DNA from: Evansella sp. AB-P1
GTDB taxonomy: Bacteria; Bacillota; Bacilli; Bacillales; Salisediminibacteriaceae
Direction: 5' to 3'
Assembly: GCF_029688925.1 (NCBI RefSeq)
Contig: NZ_JARUKY010000002.1
Coordinates: 124,001-188,000 of the forward strand
DNA: 64,000 nucleotides
The notes under the pieces: model-generated
Databases searched by the model: none
The model's input: the letters and a program-made list of their open reading frames with translations, nothing else
What the model was told of the DNA's origin: nothing
Made by a program: the position numbers and the translations under genes
Part shown: piece by piece, positions 9,472 through 19,872 of the stretch
How positions within the stretch are numbered: the first letter of the stretch is position 1
How the letters are laid out: the number at the start of each line of letters is the position of its first letter

Positions 9472-11628
9472 ATGATTAAACGGATTATTATTGGTGTTGT
9501 CTTTTTATTGTCCATTTTTATTGTTGGATTTTCATTATATTTAGGGGTTATTTTATTTGGGAATTATGCCATTGATAATAAACAGTTAGTGATGCATGCA
9601 TCTACAACAATAGAAGACCAAAATGGAGAAGAGATAACAAAGCTTTTTGTTGAAAATCGAGAAATAATTTCTATAGATGATATTCCAGAGCATGTACAAA
9701 ATGCCTTTATTGCAGTAGAGGACCATCGATTTTTTTCCCACCAAGGGGTTGATTTCCGAGCAATTGGACGAGCTTTGCATAGAGATATAATGGCAGGAGC
9801 AAAGGTGGAAGGTGGAAGTACAATAACGCAGCAATTAGCGAAGAATGTGTTTTTGACACATGATAAAACATGGTTAAGAAAAACGAAAGAAGTTTTGATT
9901 GCGGTTAATCTTGAAGAACGTTATACCAAAAATGAAATTCTTGAAATGTACTTAAATCAAATTTACTTTGGCCACGGAGCTCATGGAATACAAGCAGCAA
10001 GTAAAATGTACTTTAACAAAGATGCTTCAGAATTAGCAATTGAGGAGGGAGCTTTGCTTGCTTCGTTACCTAAAGCACCCAATCATTATTCACCAATTAA
10101 TGATATAGAACGGAGCAAAGGACGAAGAGACCTTGTCTTAAGCTTAATGGAGCAAAGAGGATTTATAACTGCAGAAGAAGCAGTAAGGTTACAGGGGAGA
10201 ACAGTTTCTATACAGCCTACAAGGTTTACTCAAAATCCTGCATATCACTCTTATGTAGATTTAGTTTTAGAGGAGGCTGAAAATAAATACCATCTATCAC
10301 AGGAAGAAATATTAAGAGGTGGATACAAGATTGTTGTAGAAATGGATTCCAAACTTCAACAAGCCTCTTATGACACTTTTCAGGATGATAATCAGTTTCC
10401 AGTTTCAACGGGTGAAAGTCCTGTTGAAGGAAGTATTGTTCTTATCAACCATGAAACTGGTGGTGTCGTTGCAGTTCAAGGTGGACGTGAATATGTTCGA
10501 CGTGGCTTTAATCGTGTTCATGCAAAGCGACAGCCAGGATCATTATTTAAGCCATTAGCTGTTTATGCACCAGCACTTGAGAGTGGGGAATATCATCCAT
10601 ATTCGTTGCTGCAAGATGAATTGATTGATTATACCGGATATGTTCCTCGTAATTTTAACCATAGGTATAATGGAGAATTAAGTATGTATGATGCTATCAA
10701 AGACTCTGCTAATGCACCAGCTGTATGGTTATTAAATAAATTAGGTGTTGATCATGCCAAGGAATTTGTACAAACACAAGGAATTACTATGGAAGAAGAG
10801 GGGCTTGCTTTAGCATTAGGTGGCCTCCATGAAGGTGTAACTCCACTACAGATGGCAACTGCTTATGCTACATTTGCTAATGGAGGCTATTATCGAGAAC
10901 CAGGCTTTATTTCTAAAATTTATGATCGTAATGGCGAAGTAATTGCTGAACGAGAAGTACAGGAAGAACAGGTGATTTCTGCACAAACTGCATGGTATAT
11001 GACACGTATGTTAGAATCGGTAATTGAAGATGGAACAGGAATATGGGGTACGTATGACGGTGCCTTAGCTGGAAAAACTGGAACCACTGCCTTTGAAGGA
11101 GTAGCTGGAGCTAATCGAGATATATGGTTTGCTGGGTTTACCCCAACTTTAACGGGGACTGTTTGGATGGGGTACGACAGGACAGATGATATGCATTATT
11201 TAACAGATGGAAGTAATGTTCCTACGAAACTTTTTAAACATGTTCTTTCAAAAAATGAATCAAAACCGATTGCTTTTGAAGCACCAACAGGAATTGTTGA
11301 TTTAGCTGAACCTATTCGTTTAGTTGATATTCATGATTTAACTGCTAATGTTTCTTTAGGATGGCGTGGTGCAAATATTCACCTTCAATGGACAGGGAGT
11401 GACGATAAAAGGTTACAATATGTTTTATATGAAGAAACTTCTGAAGGGTATAAGGAAGTTGCAAAAATTGAAGGTGAGCACGAATACACAATTACAGGTG
11501 CAAATATATTTTCCTCCTATTCTTATAAAGTGGTTCCATATAGCCCACAAATTAATCGTGAGGGAGAACCATCCAATATTGTGAGAACTCAATTTCGTTT
11601 ATTTTCACAAGGTGAGAGAGCCTCTTAG
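9472..11628 (+). CDS. pbpF: Bifunctional class A penicillin-binding protein (PbpF/PBP2C-like)
   Basis: The 718-residue membrane-anchored peptidoglycan synthase has an N-terminal TM helix (about 5-28). The GT51 glycosyltransferase domain has motifs EDHRFFSHQG (about 83), GGSTITQQLAKNVF (about 114) and a downstream ERYTKNEILEMYLN helix. The transpeptidase domain has the catalytic Ser in GSLFKP (about 356), SAN (about 412) and KTGTT (about 534). A short beta-rich, fibronectin-like tail follows from about 620. Length and neighbourhood (before hemEHY) match B. subtilis pbpF, which acts in vegetative and spore wall synthesis. The ribosome site is GGAGGTG. A terminator follows. Confidence 0.95.
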   Translation: MIKRIIIGVVFLLSIFIVGFSLYLGVILFGNYAIDNKQLVMHASTTIEDQNGEEITKLFVENREIISIDDIPEHVQNAFIAVEDHRFFSHQGVDFRAIGRALHRDIMAGAKVEGGSTITQQLAKNVFLTHDKTWLRKTKEVLIAVNLEERYTKNEILEMYLNQIYFGHGAHGIQAASKMYFNKDASELAIEEGALLASLPKAPNHYSPINDIERSKGRRDLVLSLMEQRGFITAEEAVRLQGRTVSIQPTRFTQNPAYHSYVDLVLEEAENKYHLSQEEILRGGYKIVVEMDSKLQQASYDTFQDDNQFPVSTGESPVEGSIVLINHETGGVVAVQGGREYVRRGFNRVHAKRQPGSLFKPLAVYAPALESGEYHPYSLLQDELIDYTGYVPRNFNHRYNGELSMYDAIKDSANAPAVWLLNKLGVDHAKEFVQTQGITMEEEGLALALGGLHEGVTPLQMATAYATFANGGYYREPGFISKIYDRNGEVIAEREVQEEQVISAQTAWYMTRMLESVIEDGTGIWGTYDGALAGKTGTTAFEGVAGANRDIWFAGFTPTLTGTVWMGYDRTDDMHYLTDGSNVPTKLFKHVLSKNESKPIAFEAPTGIVDLAEPIRLVDIHDLTANVSLGWRGANIHLQWTGSDDKRLQYVLYEETSEGYKEVAKIEGEHEYTITGANIFSSYSYKVVPYSPQINREGEPSNIVRTQFRLFSQGERAS

Positions 11629-11651
11629 AATAGGATTTAATAAAAGACACG

Positions 11652-11698
11652 GACTGTCTCAGAATAGTAAAACAATGCTTCTGAGGCAGTCACTTCTT
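11652..11698 (+). terminator. Rho-independent terminator after pbpF
   Basis: The stem GACTGTCTCAGAA pairs with TTCTGAGGCAGTC (one wobble or mismatch) around a 14-nt loop, followed by a weak T-rich tail ACTTCTTCG. Confidence 0.65.
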
Positions 11699-11700
11699 CG

Positions 11701-11715
11701 TTATTATGATAATTT
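11701..11715. promoter_or_regulatory. Possible PerR/Fur-type operator upstream of hemE
   Basis: TTATTATGATAATTT matches about 11 of 14 fixed positions of the PerR box TTATAATnATTATAA. Haem genes are PerR- or Fur-controlled in several Bacilli, so the position is plausible, but AT-rich chance matches are common. Confidence 0.25.
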
Positions 11716-11778
11716 AAATTAGTGAGTATAAAAAATTACAATTAAAGCTTACATAGACCAGAAGGGATGTTGTGTTAG

Positions 11779-12828
11779 ATGACAAAAATGAATGATCAAT
11801 TTTTAAGAGCATGTAGAAAAGAACAAGTTAGTCATGTGCCGGTTTGGTATATGCGTCAAGCTGGTAGATCACAGCCAGAGTATAGAGAACTAAAAAAGAA
11901 ATATTCCTTAGAGGAAATCACTCATCGACCAGAAACATGTGCATGGGTAACGAAGCTACCTGTTGATCAATACAATAATGATGCAGCTATACTTTACAAA
12001 GATATTATGACGCCACTTCCAGCTATTGGTGTTAATGTAAAAATAAAGTCTGGTATTGGGCCAGTTATTAGTAACCCAATTGAAAGTCTAAAAGATGTCA
12101 TGAAATTAGGAAATCTAGAGCCTGAAAAGGATGTAGACTTTGTTTTAGAAACGATAAAAATTTTACGAGGGCAATTAACAGTCCCTCTAATAAGCTTTAG
12201 TGGTGCACCATTTACGTTAGCGAGCTATTTAATTGAAGGTGGCCCGTCAAAGAATTACAATAAGGTTAAAGCGTTTATGTATTCACAAACAGAAGCGTGG
12301 TTCCAATTGATGGAAAAGCTTGGAGATATGGTCATTACATATGTAAAAAGCCAAATTCATGCTGGTGCTCAAGCAATACAGATTTTCGATTCATGGGTTG
12401 GAGCTTTGAATCAAGAAGATTATCGGAAATTTGTAAAACCAATTATGGAAAGAATTTTTACTGAACTAAGAGGGGAAGGAGTGCCCTTAATAATGTTTGG
12501 TGTTGGTGCTAGACACTTAACAAAGGATTGGCACGACCTACCTTTAGATGTTGTTGGATTGGATTGGCGATACCCTATTGCAGAAGCAAGAAAAGATGGA
12601 ATTGTTAAAACTGTTCAAGGAAACTTAGATCCATGTGTATTGATGGCTCCATGGGATGTTATTGAAGAAAAAGCAAAAGGAATCATCGATCAAGGATTAA
12701 CACACCCAGGGTTTATTTTTAATCTTGGCCATGGTGTATTTCCTGAGATTAAACCAGAAACATTAAAGCGTTTAACAAGCTTTGTTCATGAATACTCAGC
12801 TGAACGAATTGCAAAATTAAACCAATAA
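11779..12828 (+). CDS. hemE: Uroporphyrinogen decarboxylase HemE
   Basis: The 349-residue enzyme decarboxylates uroporphyrinogen III to coproporphyrinogen III. The N-terminal signature [16 protein letters not shown] (about residues 21-36) and [16 protein letters not shown] (about 141-156) are textbook UroD motifs, and the substrate-binding VGLDWR segment is near 265. The ribosome site is GAAGGGATG. It is the first gene of hemEHY; hemH follows after 19 bp. Confidence 0.98.
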   Translation: MTKMNDQFLRACRKEQVSHVPVWYMRQAGRSQPEYRELKKKYSLEEITHRPETCAWVTKLPVDQYNNDAAILYKDIMTPLPAIGVNVKIKSGIGPVISNPIESLKDVMKLGNLEPEKDVDFVLETIKILRGQLTVPLISFSGAPFTLASYLIEGGPSKNYNKVKAFMYSQTEAWFQLMEKLGDMVITYVKSQIHAGAQAIQIFDSWVGALNQEDYRKFVKPIMERIFTELRGEGVPLIMFGVGARHLTKDWHDLPLDVVGLDWRYPIAEARKDGIVKTVQGNLDPCVLMAPWDVIEEKAKGIIDQGLTHPGFIFNLGHGVFPEIKPETLKRLTSFVHEYSAERIAKLNQ

Positions 12829-12847
12829 AATAAAGAGGTGCTAAACT

Positions 12848-13792
12848 GTGAAAAAAACGGTTGGACTATTAGTCATGGCTTATGGGACACCAAGAAGTCT
12901 TGATGAAGTGGAATCATACTATACACACATTCGTAGAGGGAGGAAGCCTTCAAAAGAGCAATTAGATGATTTAATAAGTCGTTATGAAGCCATTGGTGGT
13001 ATTTCACCATTAGCGAAAATAACGGAAGAACAAACGATAAAATTAGAAGAAGAGTTAAATAAACGGTGTGAAAATGTTCAATTTAAGTCCTACCAAGGAT
13101 TAAAGCATATTGACCCTTATATTGAGGATGCCATTCATCAAATGAAAGAGGATGGAATTGAGGAGGCGGTGAGTATCGTATTAGCTCCTCATTACTCTAC
13201 ATTTAGTGTGAAGTCTTATAATGGACGGGCAGTAGAAGAATCGGAAAGTATTCAAGGGCCAAGAATTACGACAGTGGATAGCTGGTATGATGAATCGAAA
13301 TTCGTTCAATATTGGGCTGATGAAATTGAAAAAACTCGACAGAATATGACTGAAGAAGAAAAGGCAAATCACGTTGTTATTTTTTCAGCACATAGCTTAC
13401 CAGAAAGAATATTACAAAATGGTGATCCTTATCCTGAGCAATTAAAAGAAACAGCAGCATTAATTGCAGAAAAGGCAGGAATAAAGCATTACGAAATCGG
13501 TTGGCAGAGTGAGGGGAACACTCCTGAACCATGGCTAGGACCAGATGTACAAGATCTTACTAGGGAACTTTATAACAATAATAAGTATCAAGCTTTTGTT
13601 TACTGTCCAGTAGGCTTTGTAGCTGATCATTTAGAGGTTCTTTATGATAATGATTATGAATGTAAGGTAATTACGGATGAATTAGGTGTAGGTTATTATC
13701 GTCCAGAGATGCCTAATGCAAAAGAAACATTTATTGCCACCCTTGCTACAGTTATTGAAAAACGACTAAAGGAAGAGGAAATTAATGTCTAA
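12848..13792 (+). CDS. hemH: Coproporphyrin III ferrochelatase HemH (CpfC)
   Basis: The 314-residue cytosolic enzyme inserts Fe2+ into coproporphyrin III in the Gram-positive haem route. The catalytic His lies in [10 protein letters not shown] (about residues 180-189) and the conserved Glu in [17 protein letters not shown] (about 253-269). The N-terminal [16 protein letters not shown] is typical. The ribosome site is AGAGGTG, and the start may be GTG or TTG-like immediately after it. It overlaps hemY by 8 bp, indicating coupled translation. Confidence 0.97.
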   Translation: MKKTVGLLVMAYGTPRSLDEVESYYTHIRRGRKPSKEQLDDLISRYEAIGGISPLAKITEEQTIKLEEELNKRCENVQFKSYQGLKHIDPYIEDAIHQMKEDGIEEAVSIVLAPHYSTFSVKSYNGRAVEESESIQGPRITTVDSWYDESKFVQYWADEIEKTRQNMTEEEKANHVVIFSAHSLPERILQNGDPYPEQLKETAALIAEKAGIKHYEIGWQSEGNTPEPWLGPDVQDLTRELYNNNKYQAFVYCPVGFVADHLEVLYDNDYECKVITDELGVGYYRPEMPNAKETFIATLATVIEKRLKEEEINV

Positions 13793-15218
13793 AAAAAGAA
13801 TTGCAATTATTGGTGGAGGAATAACAGGTATCAGTGCAGCTTATTATTTACAAAAAGAGCTTAGAGATAACAATATAGATGCTGAATTTACTCTATATGA
13901 GGCGTCTTCAAAGCTCGGGGGGAAAATCCATACAGAGATTTCGGATGGATTTGTAATGGAATTAGGTCCCGATTCCTTTTTGGCTAGAAAGGTAAGTGCA
14001 TCAAACCTAGCTAACGACGTGGGACTTGGGGATGAGCTTGTATATAATACATCAGGAAAATCGTATATTTTACATGAAGGTTCCCTTTATCCAATGCCAG
14101 GTGGTGCCATTATGGGGATACCGACACAATGGGGGCCTTTTTTAAGCACGAAGCTTTTTTCACCAATTGGAAAAGGAAGAGCCGCTGGAGATTTGTTTCT
14201 TCCAAAAGTAATAAAGGATGGGAATGATGTTTCTTTAGGAACGTTCTTTAGAGGGAGATTAGGAAACGAAGTAGTAGATCGTTTAATTGAACCCCTGTTA
14301 TCAGGGATATATGCTGGAAATATTGATAAACTCAGTTTACAAGCTACTTTTCCTCATTTTCAACAGATTGAAGCAAAGTACAAAAGTCTAATATTAGGCA
14401 TGAAGTCTTCTATTGCTAAGCAGCAACAAGGGACTCAACAGAAAAAAAGTGGGAAGCCAAGAGGCATGTTTCTGTCATTTAAACGAGGACTACAATCATT
14501 AGTAGATGCAGTAGAAGATCACTTAGATGATTCTGTTGTTAAGAAAAATTACAAGGTATCAGAGTTTAAAAAAGAAAAGAATCGATATTTTTTGAAATTT
14601 GATAATGGGCAAACAGATGAAGTAGATTACGTTCTTATGACAACCCCTCATGAAATAACATATAAACTACTTGGGAATCACTCATTTATGAATTACTTAA
14701 ATGAAATTCCTTCAACATCAGTTGCAACTGTCGTTCTAGCATTTCCAAAGTCGGCAATACAAAAGGATATAGATGGATCAGGTTTTGTTGTTTCCAAAAA
14801 AACAAATTATTCTATTACTGCCTGTACATGGACCCATCGAAAGTGGGAGCATTCAGCACCTGATGGTTATGCCTTGTTACGAGGGTATGTTGGACGAGCT
14901 GGAGATGATGACATCGTAAATAAATCAGATGAAGAGATTGTTTCACTTGTCATGAAAGATTTAAGTAATATCATGAATATTTCTGGAAAGCCTAACTTTT
15001 TTAAAGTTACTAGGTGGAAAAAATCAATGCCTCAATATGAAGTAGGACATTTAAATAGATTAACAGAAGTATATGAAGGGTTAAGAAGTGAACTTCCTGG
15101 AGTAGTTTTAGCAGGTGCATCATATAAAGGAATTGGAATTCCAGATTGTATAGATCAAGGGAAAAATGGAATAAATGAAATAATAAGTTTAATAAAAGAT
15201 ACGAACAATAGCCATTAA
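13785..15218 (+). CDS. hemY: Coproporphyrinogen III oxidase HemY (CgoX)
   Basis: The 477-residue FAD enzyme of the protoporphyrinogen oxidase family oxidises coproporphyrinogen III to coproporphyrin III in Bacilli. The dinucleotide-binding motif [15 protein letters not shown] is at residues 8-22. [12 protein letters not shown] (about 60) is the family's second motif, and a C-terminal [18 protein letters not shown] segment completes the FAD site. The ATG lies within the hemH end with an AGGAAGAGG site upstream. It is the last gene of hemEHY. Confidence 0.96.
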   Translation: MSKKRIAIIGGGITGISAAYYLQKELRDNNIDAEFTLYEASSKLGGKIHTEISDGFVMELGPDSFLARKVSASNLANDVGLGDELVYNTSGKSYILHEGSLYPMPGGAIMGIPTQWGPFLSTKLFSPIGKGRAAGDLFLPKVIKDGNDVSLGTFFRGRLGNEVVDRLIEPLLSGIYAGNIDKLSLQATFPHFQQIEAKYKSLILGMKSSIAKQQQGTQQKKSGKPRGMFLSFKRGLQSLVDAVEDHLDDSVVKKNYKVSEFKKEKNRYFLKFDNGQTDEVDYVLMTTPHEITYKLLGNHSFMNYLNEIPSTSVATVVLAFPKSAIQKDIDGSGFVVSKKTNYSITACTWTHRKWEHSAPDGYALLRGYVGRAGDDDIVNKSDEEIVSLVMKDLSNIMNISGKPNFFKVTRWKKSMPQYEVGHLNRLTEVYEGLRSELPGVVLAGASYKGIGIPDCIDQGKNGINEIISLIKDTNNSH

Positions 15219-15225
15219 CATATAC

Positions 15226-15267
15226 AAAACAAAAAGGTGCTCCTAAATATATATTTAGGAGCACCTA
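15226..15267 (-). terminator. Terminator with a perfect 32-bp palindrome between hemY and the arginase-family gene
   Basis: Positions 15235-15266 form a perfect palindrome with arms AGGTGCTCCTAAATAT and ATATTTAGGAGCACCT. On the minus strand it is followed by a T-rich run (TTTTTGTTTTG), making it a strong terminator for the minus-strand gene. It may also stop hemY transcripts. Confidence 0.8.
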
Positions 15268-15344
15268 TATGAAAAAAGAAGAGGTATATATTGGAGGAGT
15301 ATCTCCTACTTAGGACATTATCCTACTTTTTAAATAAATAAACG

Positions 15345-16301
15345 TCAAATATTTTTATTTTTAAAATGAATATGACCAGCCATTGCATAAAGTAATATTG
15401 TCGTAGCAAAATGGGAACTAAAGTCATTCTCATCCTGCTGCGGATACACTTCAACAAAATCCATACCAATTACCCCTAGCTTACAAATTTCATATACAAT
15501 GGAAAGTAATTCATAGGAAGTTAACCCATTACCATCAGCAGGACCACCAGGGTTGAAAGCATGATCAAGGACATCTGAGCAAATACTTAAATATACTACA
15601 TCCGTTTGATTAGAAGCGATTTCATATGCTTTTCTAATTAAGCTTTTTAAGTCATTTGCTTCACGAATTTGATTGGACGTAATAGTTGTAGCTCCGACAT
15701 CTTTGGCAAGGCGACCATTTTCAGGTTTGTTTCTAGGACCGTGAATTCCCATGTGTACAATACTTTCATTCCGTACGCCATCTGTTTCATATAAACGGGC
15801 AAATGGGGATCCCCTTCCGTATGGATCACCTACGGAGTGTAAATTATTATCATAGTGAGCATCTAAATGTATAATTCCAACTTTTTTCCCTGATGATTTA
15901 ATATAACCTTCAATTATGGGGTACGTAATTCCGTGGTCACCACCGAGAGCAATGGGAAAAGCTCCTGTTTTCCACGTTTCTTTGGAAAAATTCATTATCT
16001 TTTCTTTTGTTACTATGGGGTCGGCAGGAATTACAGCTATATCCCCTTTATCACCAATTCGTAAATGTTCAGATATGTGGATATGATCTAATTCTGGGAG
16101 ATAAGTGCTATATCTAGCTGAACATAATCGCATCACTTTGGGGCCTAACTCACAGCCTGTATAATCACCCCAAGTAACAGCACCTTCCCAAGGGACACCG
16201 TAGATGATCACGTCCATATCTTTTTCTTTTATAGGGGATTCAACTAAATTAACTCCATTTAAAAAACACGGTGTATTTCCATAAATCATATTAGTGGACA
16301 A
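15345..16301 (-). CDS. Arginase/agmatinase-family ureohydrolase homologue with altered metal site
   Basis: The 318-residue protein is a member of the arginase-agmatinase-formiminoglutamase family. GGDHG (His123) and LDAHYD (Asp147, His149, Asp151) keep the usual first two metal-binding motifs, and VEVYP retains the late Glu. The third motif, normally S-x-D-x-D-x-x-D-P, reads SICSDVLDHAFNPG, so the first metal-binding Asp is Cys241 and the usual Pro is His. Family members hydrolyse guanidino or formimino groups of arginine, agmatine, guanidinobutyrate, guanidine or formiminoglutamate; the substrate here cannot be assigned. It is a single gene with AGGAGGA before the ATG, divergent from the histidine kinase gene. 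Confidence 0.85.
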   Translation of the reverse strand: MSTNMIYGNTPCFLNGVNLVESPIKEKDMDVIIYGVPWEGAVTWGDYTGCELGPKVMRLCSARYSTYLPELDHIHISEHLRIGDKGDIAVIPADPIVTKEKIMNFSKETWKTGAFPIALGGDHGITYPIIEGYIKSSGKKVGIIHLDAHYDNNLHSVGDPYGRGSPFARLYETDGVRNESIVHMGIHGPRNKPENGRLAKDVGATTITSNQIREANDLKSLIRKAYEIASNQTDVVYLSICSDVLDHAFNPGGPADGNGLTSYELLSIVYEICKLGVIGMDFVEVYPQQDENDFSSHFATTILLYAMAGHIHFKNKNI

Positions 16302-16589
16302 AGATTATCCTCCTTTACAATCTCAAATATTAAATACTTACTATTACTTTACCCATATTACATATATACATAATCTCCACATTATTCTACTTGTAAAGAA
16401 AATAGTTTTTATAAAAGAATGTCGAAAAGCTTTTGGTTTTTTGTAGAAAGTTATTCTATTTTGTCATTTATTAACCTTTTATGAATAATCCCCACAGAAA
16501 AACCATCTCTTTGTCGTAAATTTCTTGCTCCGTTGATTGCTATCTTATTTTATACTTAAGTTTGGATAAAACATTGAGGTGAGAGAAAA

Positions 16590-17714
16590 GTGAGCACATA
16601 CCAAAAAACAATAATAGTTGGAAAGTTTATTGACGCGAAGCCTCTCATCATCAGCGAAGTTTTAGAGGAATTTAGAGAGTGTTTTCACTGTACAGAAGAA
16701 GATATTACTAGGTTAACAGGTGATTTCTCTCGTTTATTTGATTTTTTTATATCATATTTTTCTGGGACGAAGGAGTTAGATTTCGAGGATGTTGGGGAAG
16801 AAATTGTTAGTTTTTTACATGCGAGGAATATTAATTTTGAAGAGTTTACTGTTTTTTTTGATTCTTGTAGAATGATACTTGAAAACTGGGTAGAGAAGCA
16901 ACCTATTACTGAACTTGAAAAAGCTTCTAGTATTGCAACTATGAACAAATTTTTCTTAGAATTACTCAAAGCATATACAATAGAAATGAATACAAAAAAT
17001 GAAGAAGATTTAAATATTAAATCGAATGAAATTTATCAGTTACAGCAAGAAAGATTACAAATCCTATCTAAGCTTTCCAATAGTTTTGCACATGAAATTA
17101 GAAATCCCCTTACTTCAATTAAAGGATTTATTCAGTTATTGGAAAATAGAATAGAAAAACCGTCAAATGAGGGGATTTACTTTGATTATATAAATCAAGA
17201 AATTATGGAGCTTGAAGAACAAGTGAATCAAATCCTATATTTATCTAATAGGAAAAATCATCAAGATTTTAACCACCATTTTGTCTCCTTAAATGAGCTC
17301 ACCATTAACGCTGTAAGTAAGTTTCAACCACTATTTAATGAACACCGAATTGAAGTAGATGCACAATTAAAGAAGCAAATTGTTATTAAAGGAATTGAGG
17401 ATCAGTTAAAATTAGCTCTTTATAAACTTATACAAAATGCGATTGATGCCCTTCTAATGAAGGATAAAGATAGAAAAGTTATCATCCAGATGAATGTAGT
17501 GGAAGAGAGTGTTGTAATAACAGTAGCCAATAACGGCCCTCCTATTCCAGCAGTTATTAAAAAGAATATTTTTGATCCTTTTGTGAGTACTAAAGAACTA
17601 GGGAAAGGAATAGGACTTGCTATTACAAAACAAATTGTAGAAAAGCACAACGGTTCCATACAGTGTTTTTCAGAAGGGATATGGACAAAATTTAATTTGA
17701 CATTACCGTACTAG
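16590..17714 (+). CDS. Soluble sporulation-type sensor histidine kinase
   Basis: The 374-residue protein lacks membrane segments. Residues 1-150 form an all-helical N-terminal region that I cannot assign firmly (it faintly resembles RsbRD/globin-like sensor domains). The HisKA dimerisation helix carries FAHEIRNPLTSIKGFIQLL with phospho-accepting His168, the pattern of Bacillus KinA-KinE kinases. The HATPase domain shows QNAIDAL (N box, about 282), NNGPPIP (G1, about 315), FDPFVSTK (F box) and GKGIGLAI (G2, about 339). The start is GTG with GAGGTGAG upstream. It lies 109 bp upstream of spo0B, so it probably feeds the Spo0F-Spo0B-Spo0A phosphorelay; no response regulator lies beside it. Confidence 0.9.
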   Translation: MSTYQKTIIVGKFIDAKPLIISEVLEEFRECFHCTEEDITRLTGDFSRLFDFFISYFSGTKELDFEDVGEEIVSFLHARNINFEEFTVFFDSCRMILENWVEKQPITELEKASSIATMNKFFLELLKAYTIEMNTKNEEDLNIKSNEIYQLQQERLQILSKLSNSFAHEIRNPLTSIKGFIQLLENRIEKPSNEGIYFDYINQEIMELEEQVNQILYLSNRKNHQDFNHHFVSLNELTINAVSKFQPLFNEHRIEVDAQLKKQIVIKGIEDQLKLALYKLIQNAIDALLMKDKDRKVIIQMNVVEESVVITVANNGPPIPAVIKKNIFDPFVSTKELGKGIGLAITKQIVEKHNGSIQCFSEGIWTKFNLTLPY

Positions 17715-17823
17715 TTTATAAATTTTATCAAATAATTATAAGGCAATCCTCCTATTGCTTATGATAAGATAAGGGATAGGTAAATAATAGTAACACAGGT
17801 AAAGATGTTTGGGAGTTGTTTAT

Positions 17824-18366
17824 ATGGGAAAAGATTGTGATGTCGTTGATGTTTTGCGACACTACCGTCATGATTGGTTGAATAAATTACAGTTAATAAA
17901 GGGGAACTTAGAAATTGGAAGAGTAGAAAAAGTGGAAAGTCTGATTGAGGAAGTCATCCAACAATCTAAGAATGAAAGTGATTTAACCAATATGAATATA
18001 CAAAAGGTTGCCAAACGATTGTTAACCTTTAACTGGGAAAGACATCCTTATTTACTTTCATATGAAATTTTAACTAGAAAAAAGGACTGGGATAAAGTAG
18101 AAGATTTCGTATTGAAAGTATTGGATGATGTTGTTTATTTACTTGATCAATATGCTGTTTTTGGTGATTCTAATCAACTATTCATTATTTTTAGAGATGA
18201 CATTAATAAATATGAGCTTGAATTAGATTTCCATGGGCATCTTAATATTATAGATGAAGGCTTTGGGAAAGGTATTCATCAAATTAAAGAACAGTATGGA
18301 GCATTGATTAGAAATTTAGAATGGGATAAACATGGATGTTATTTGAATATTATGTTTTCTAATTAA
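17824..18366 (+). CDS. spo0B: Sporulation initiation phosphotransferase Spo0B
   Basis: The 180-residue protein transfers phosphate between Spo0F and Spo0A in the sporulation phosphorelay. The phospho-accepting His is in LRHYRHDWLNKLQLIKGNL (His16 with this start), matching the SRHDWMNKLQ helix of B. subtilis Spo0B. The C-terminal part is a degenerate, non-ATP-binding HATPase-like fold. The frame is open from a TTG at 17809, but that TTG overlaps TGGGAG, which is the ribosome site for the ATG at 17824. obg follows after 32 bp, as in B. subtilis. The rplU-ysxB-rpmA genes usually upstream are absent. Confidence 0.95.
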   Translation: MGKDCDVVDVLRHYRHDWLNKLQLIKGNLEIGRVEKVESLIEEVIQQSKNESDLTNMNIQKVAKRLLTFNWERHPYLLSYEILTRKKDWDKVEDFVLKVLDDVVYLLDQYAVFGDSNQLFIIFRDDINKYELELDFHGHLNIIDEGFGKGIHQIKEQYGALIRNLEWDKHGCYLNIMFSN

Positions 18367-18398
18367 CACTTGTTTAATCTTTTAATGAGGTGAACATC

Positions 18399-19682
18399 AT
18401 GTTTGTGGACAAAGTGAAAATTTATGTTAAAGCTGGTGATGGTGGCAATGGAATGGTAGCTTATCGCCGTGAAAAATATGTGCCAGATGGAGGGCCAGCA
18501 GGAGGCGATGGAGGGAAAGGTGCCGATGTCGTTTTCATAGTAGATGAAGGGTTAAGGACGTTAATGGATTTTCGATACCAGCGTCACTTTAAAGCAGAAC
18601 GTGGAGAAAATGGACGACCTAAAAATCAACATGGTAAAAGTCGTGATGATATGTTAGTTAAGGTCCCACCAGGTACTACAGTGATTGATGAGGAATCTGG
18701 AAAAATAATTGCAGATCTAACGGAACATGGACAAAAAGCAGTGATTGTTAATGGAGGACGTGGTGGTCGAGGGAATAGCCGTTTTGCCACTCCAGCAAAT
18801 CCAGCACCTGAAATAGCAGAAAATGGACAACCTGGGCAAGAACGAAATCTTATATTAGAACTAAAGGTATTAGCAGATGTAGGATTAGTAGGTTTTCCAA
18901 GTGTTGGGAAATCAACATTACTATCTGTAGTATCTTCAGCAAGACCTAAAATAGCTGATTACCATTTTACGACGTTGTCACCAAATTTAGGTGTTGTTGA
19001 AACGGATGATCAACGAAGCTTCGTGATGGCGGATTTACCAGGCTTAATAGAAGGTGCTCATTCTGGTGTAGGATTGGGGCATCAATTTCTAAGACATATT
19101 GAACGTACTCGTGTAATAGTACATGTTATTGATATGAGTGGCTTAGAAGGTAGAGATCCATATGAAGACTATTTAACGATTAATAAAGAATTAAAGGAAT
19201 ATAATCTCCGTTTAACGGAAAGACCGCAAGTCATCGTAGCAAATAAGATGGATTTAACAACTTCTGAAGAAAATTTAGAGGAATTTCGTAAAAAAATTGG
19301 TAATGATGCAGACATTTTTCCAATATCTGCAGTTACAAAAGCAGGATTAAACAGCTTGTTACGAACGATTGCTGATAAGGTGGAGACAACGCCAGAGTTT
19401 CCTTTATATGAAGAGGAACAAATTGAACAGCGTGTTGTTTATAAATTCAATAAGCGTGAAGATCCATTTACAATTTCTAGAGATGATGATGGAGCATTTA
19501 TTATTGAAGGGCATGAAATTGAAACAATTTTCAAAATGACAAATTTTGATCGAGAGGATTCTGTACGTCGATTCAGTCGTAAAATGCGCCATATGGGAAT
19601 TGATGAGGCACTACGTGATCGAGGTGCTGAAGATGGAGATACTGTACGTATATTGAATTATGAATTCGAGTTTGTGGAGTAA
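18399..19682 (+). CDS. obg: GTPase Obg (CgtA)
   Basis: The 427-residue essential GTPase has the glycine-rich Obg fold at residues 1-157 ([18 protein letters not shown]...), a G domain with P-loop GFPSVGKST (about 165) and DLPG, NKMD and SAVT motifs, and the C-terminal OCT domain seen in Gram-positive members (about 350-427). It acts in ribosome maturation and, in Bacillus, in stress and sporulation signalling. The ATG at 18399 with TGAGGTGA upstream is the family start. It forms an operon with spo0B. Confidence 0.97.
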   Translation: MFVDKVKIYVKAGDGGNGMVAYRREKYVPDGGPAGGDGGKGADVVFIVDEGLRTLMDFRYQRHFKAERGENGRPKNQHGKSRDDMLVKVPPGTTVIDEESGKIIADLTEHGQKAVIVNGGRGGRGNSRFATPANPAPEIAENGQPGQERNLILELKVLADVGLVGFPSVGKSTLLSVVSSARPKIADYHFTTLSPNLGVVETDDQRSFVMADLPGLIEGAHSGVGLGHQFLRHIERTRVIVHVIDMSGLEGRDPYEDYLTINKELKEYNLRLTERPQVIVANKMDLTTSEENLEEFRKKIGNDADIFPISAVTKAGLNSLLRTIADKVETTPEFPLYEEEQIEQRVVYKFNKREDPFTISRDDDGAFIIEGHEIETIFKMTNFDREDSVRRFSRKMRHMGIDEALRDRGAEDGDTVRILNYEFEFVE

Positions 19683-19736
19683 TGTGTAATATAAGTTAAT
19701 GATAAAGATTATTGTCATAAGAAATATCCTTTTAAG

Positions 19737-19770
19737 AAGGGCGATTCTATTATAACGAATTGCTCTTTTT
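19737..19770 (+). terminator. Rho-independent terminator after obg
   Basis: The stem AAGGGCGATTC pairs with GAATTGCTCTT (with mismatches) around a ~9-nt loop, followed by TTT. It ends the spo0B-obg transcript before pheB. Confidence 0.75.
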
Positions 19771-19872
19771 AATCATTTAGTATATATCATAAGTATTATA
19801 GTGGAATATTGTTGTCAATAAATTCTTTCATCTTTATAATGAATGAATAGTAAGAATTTTTAGGTGGTGGCA

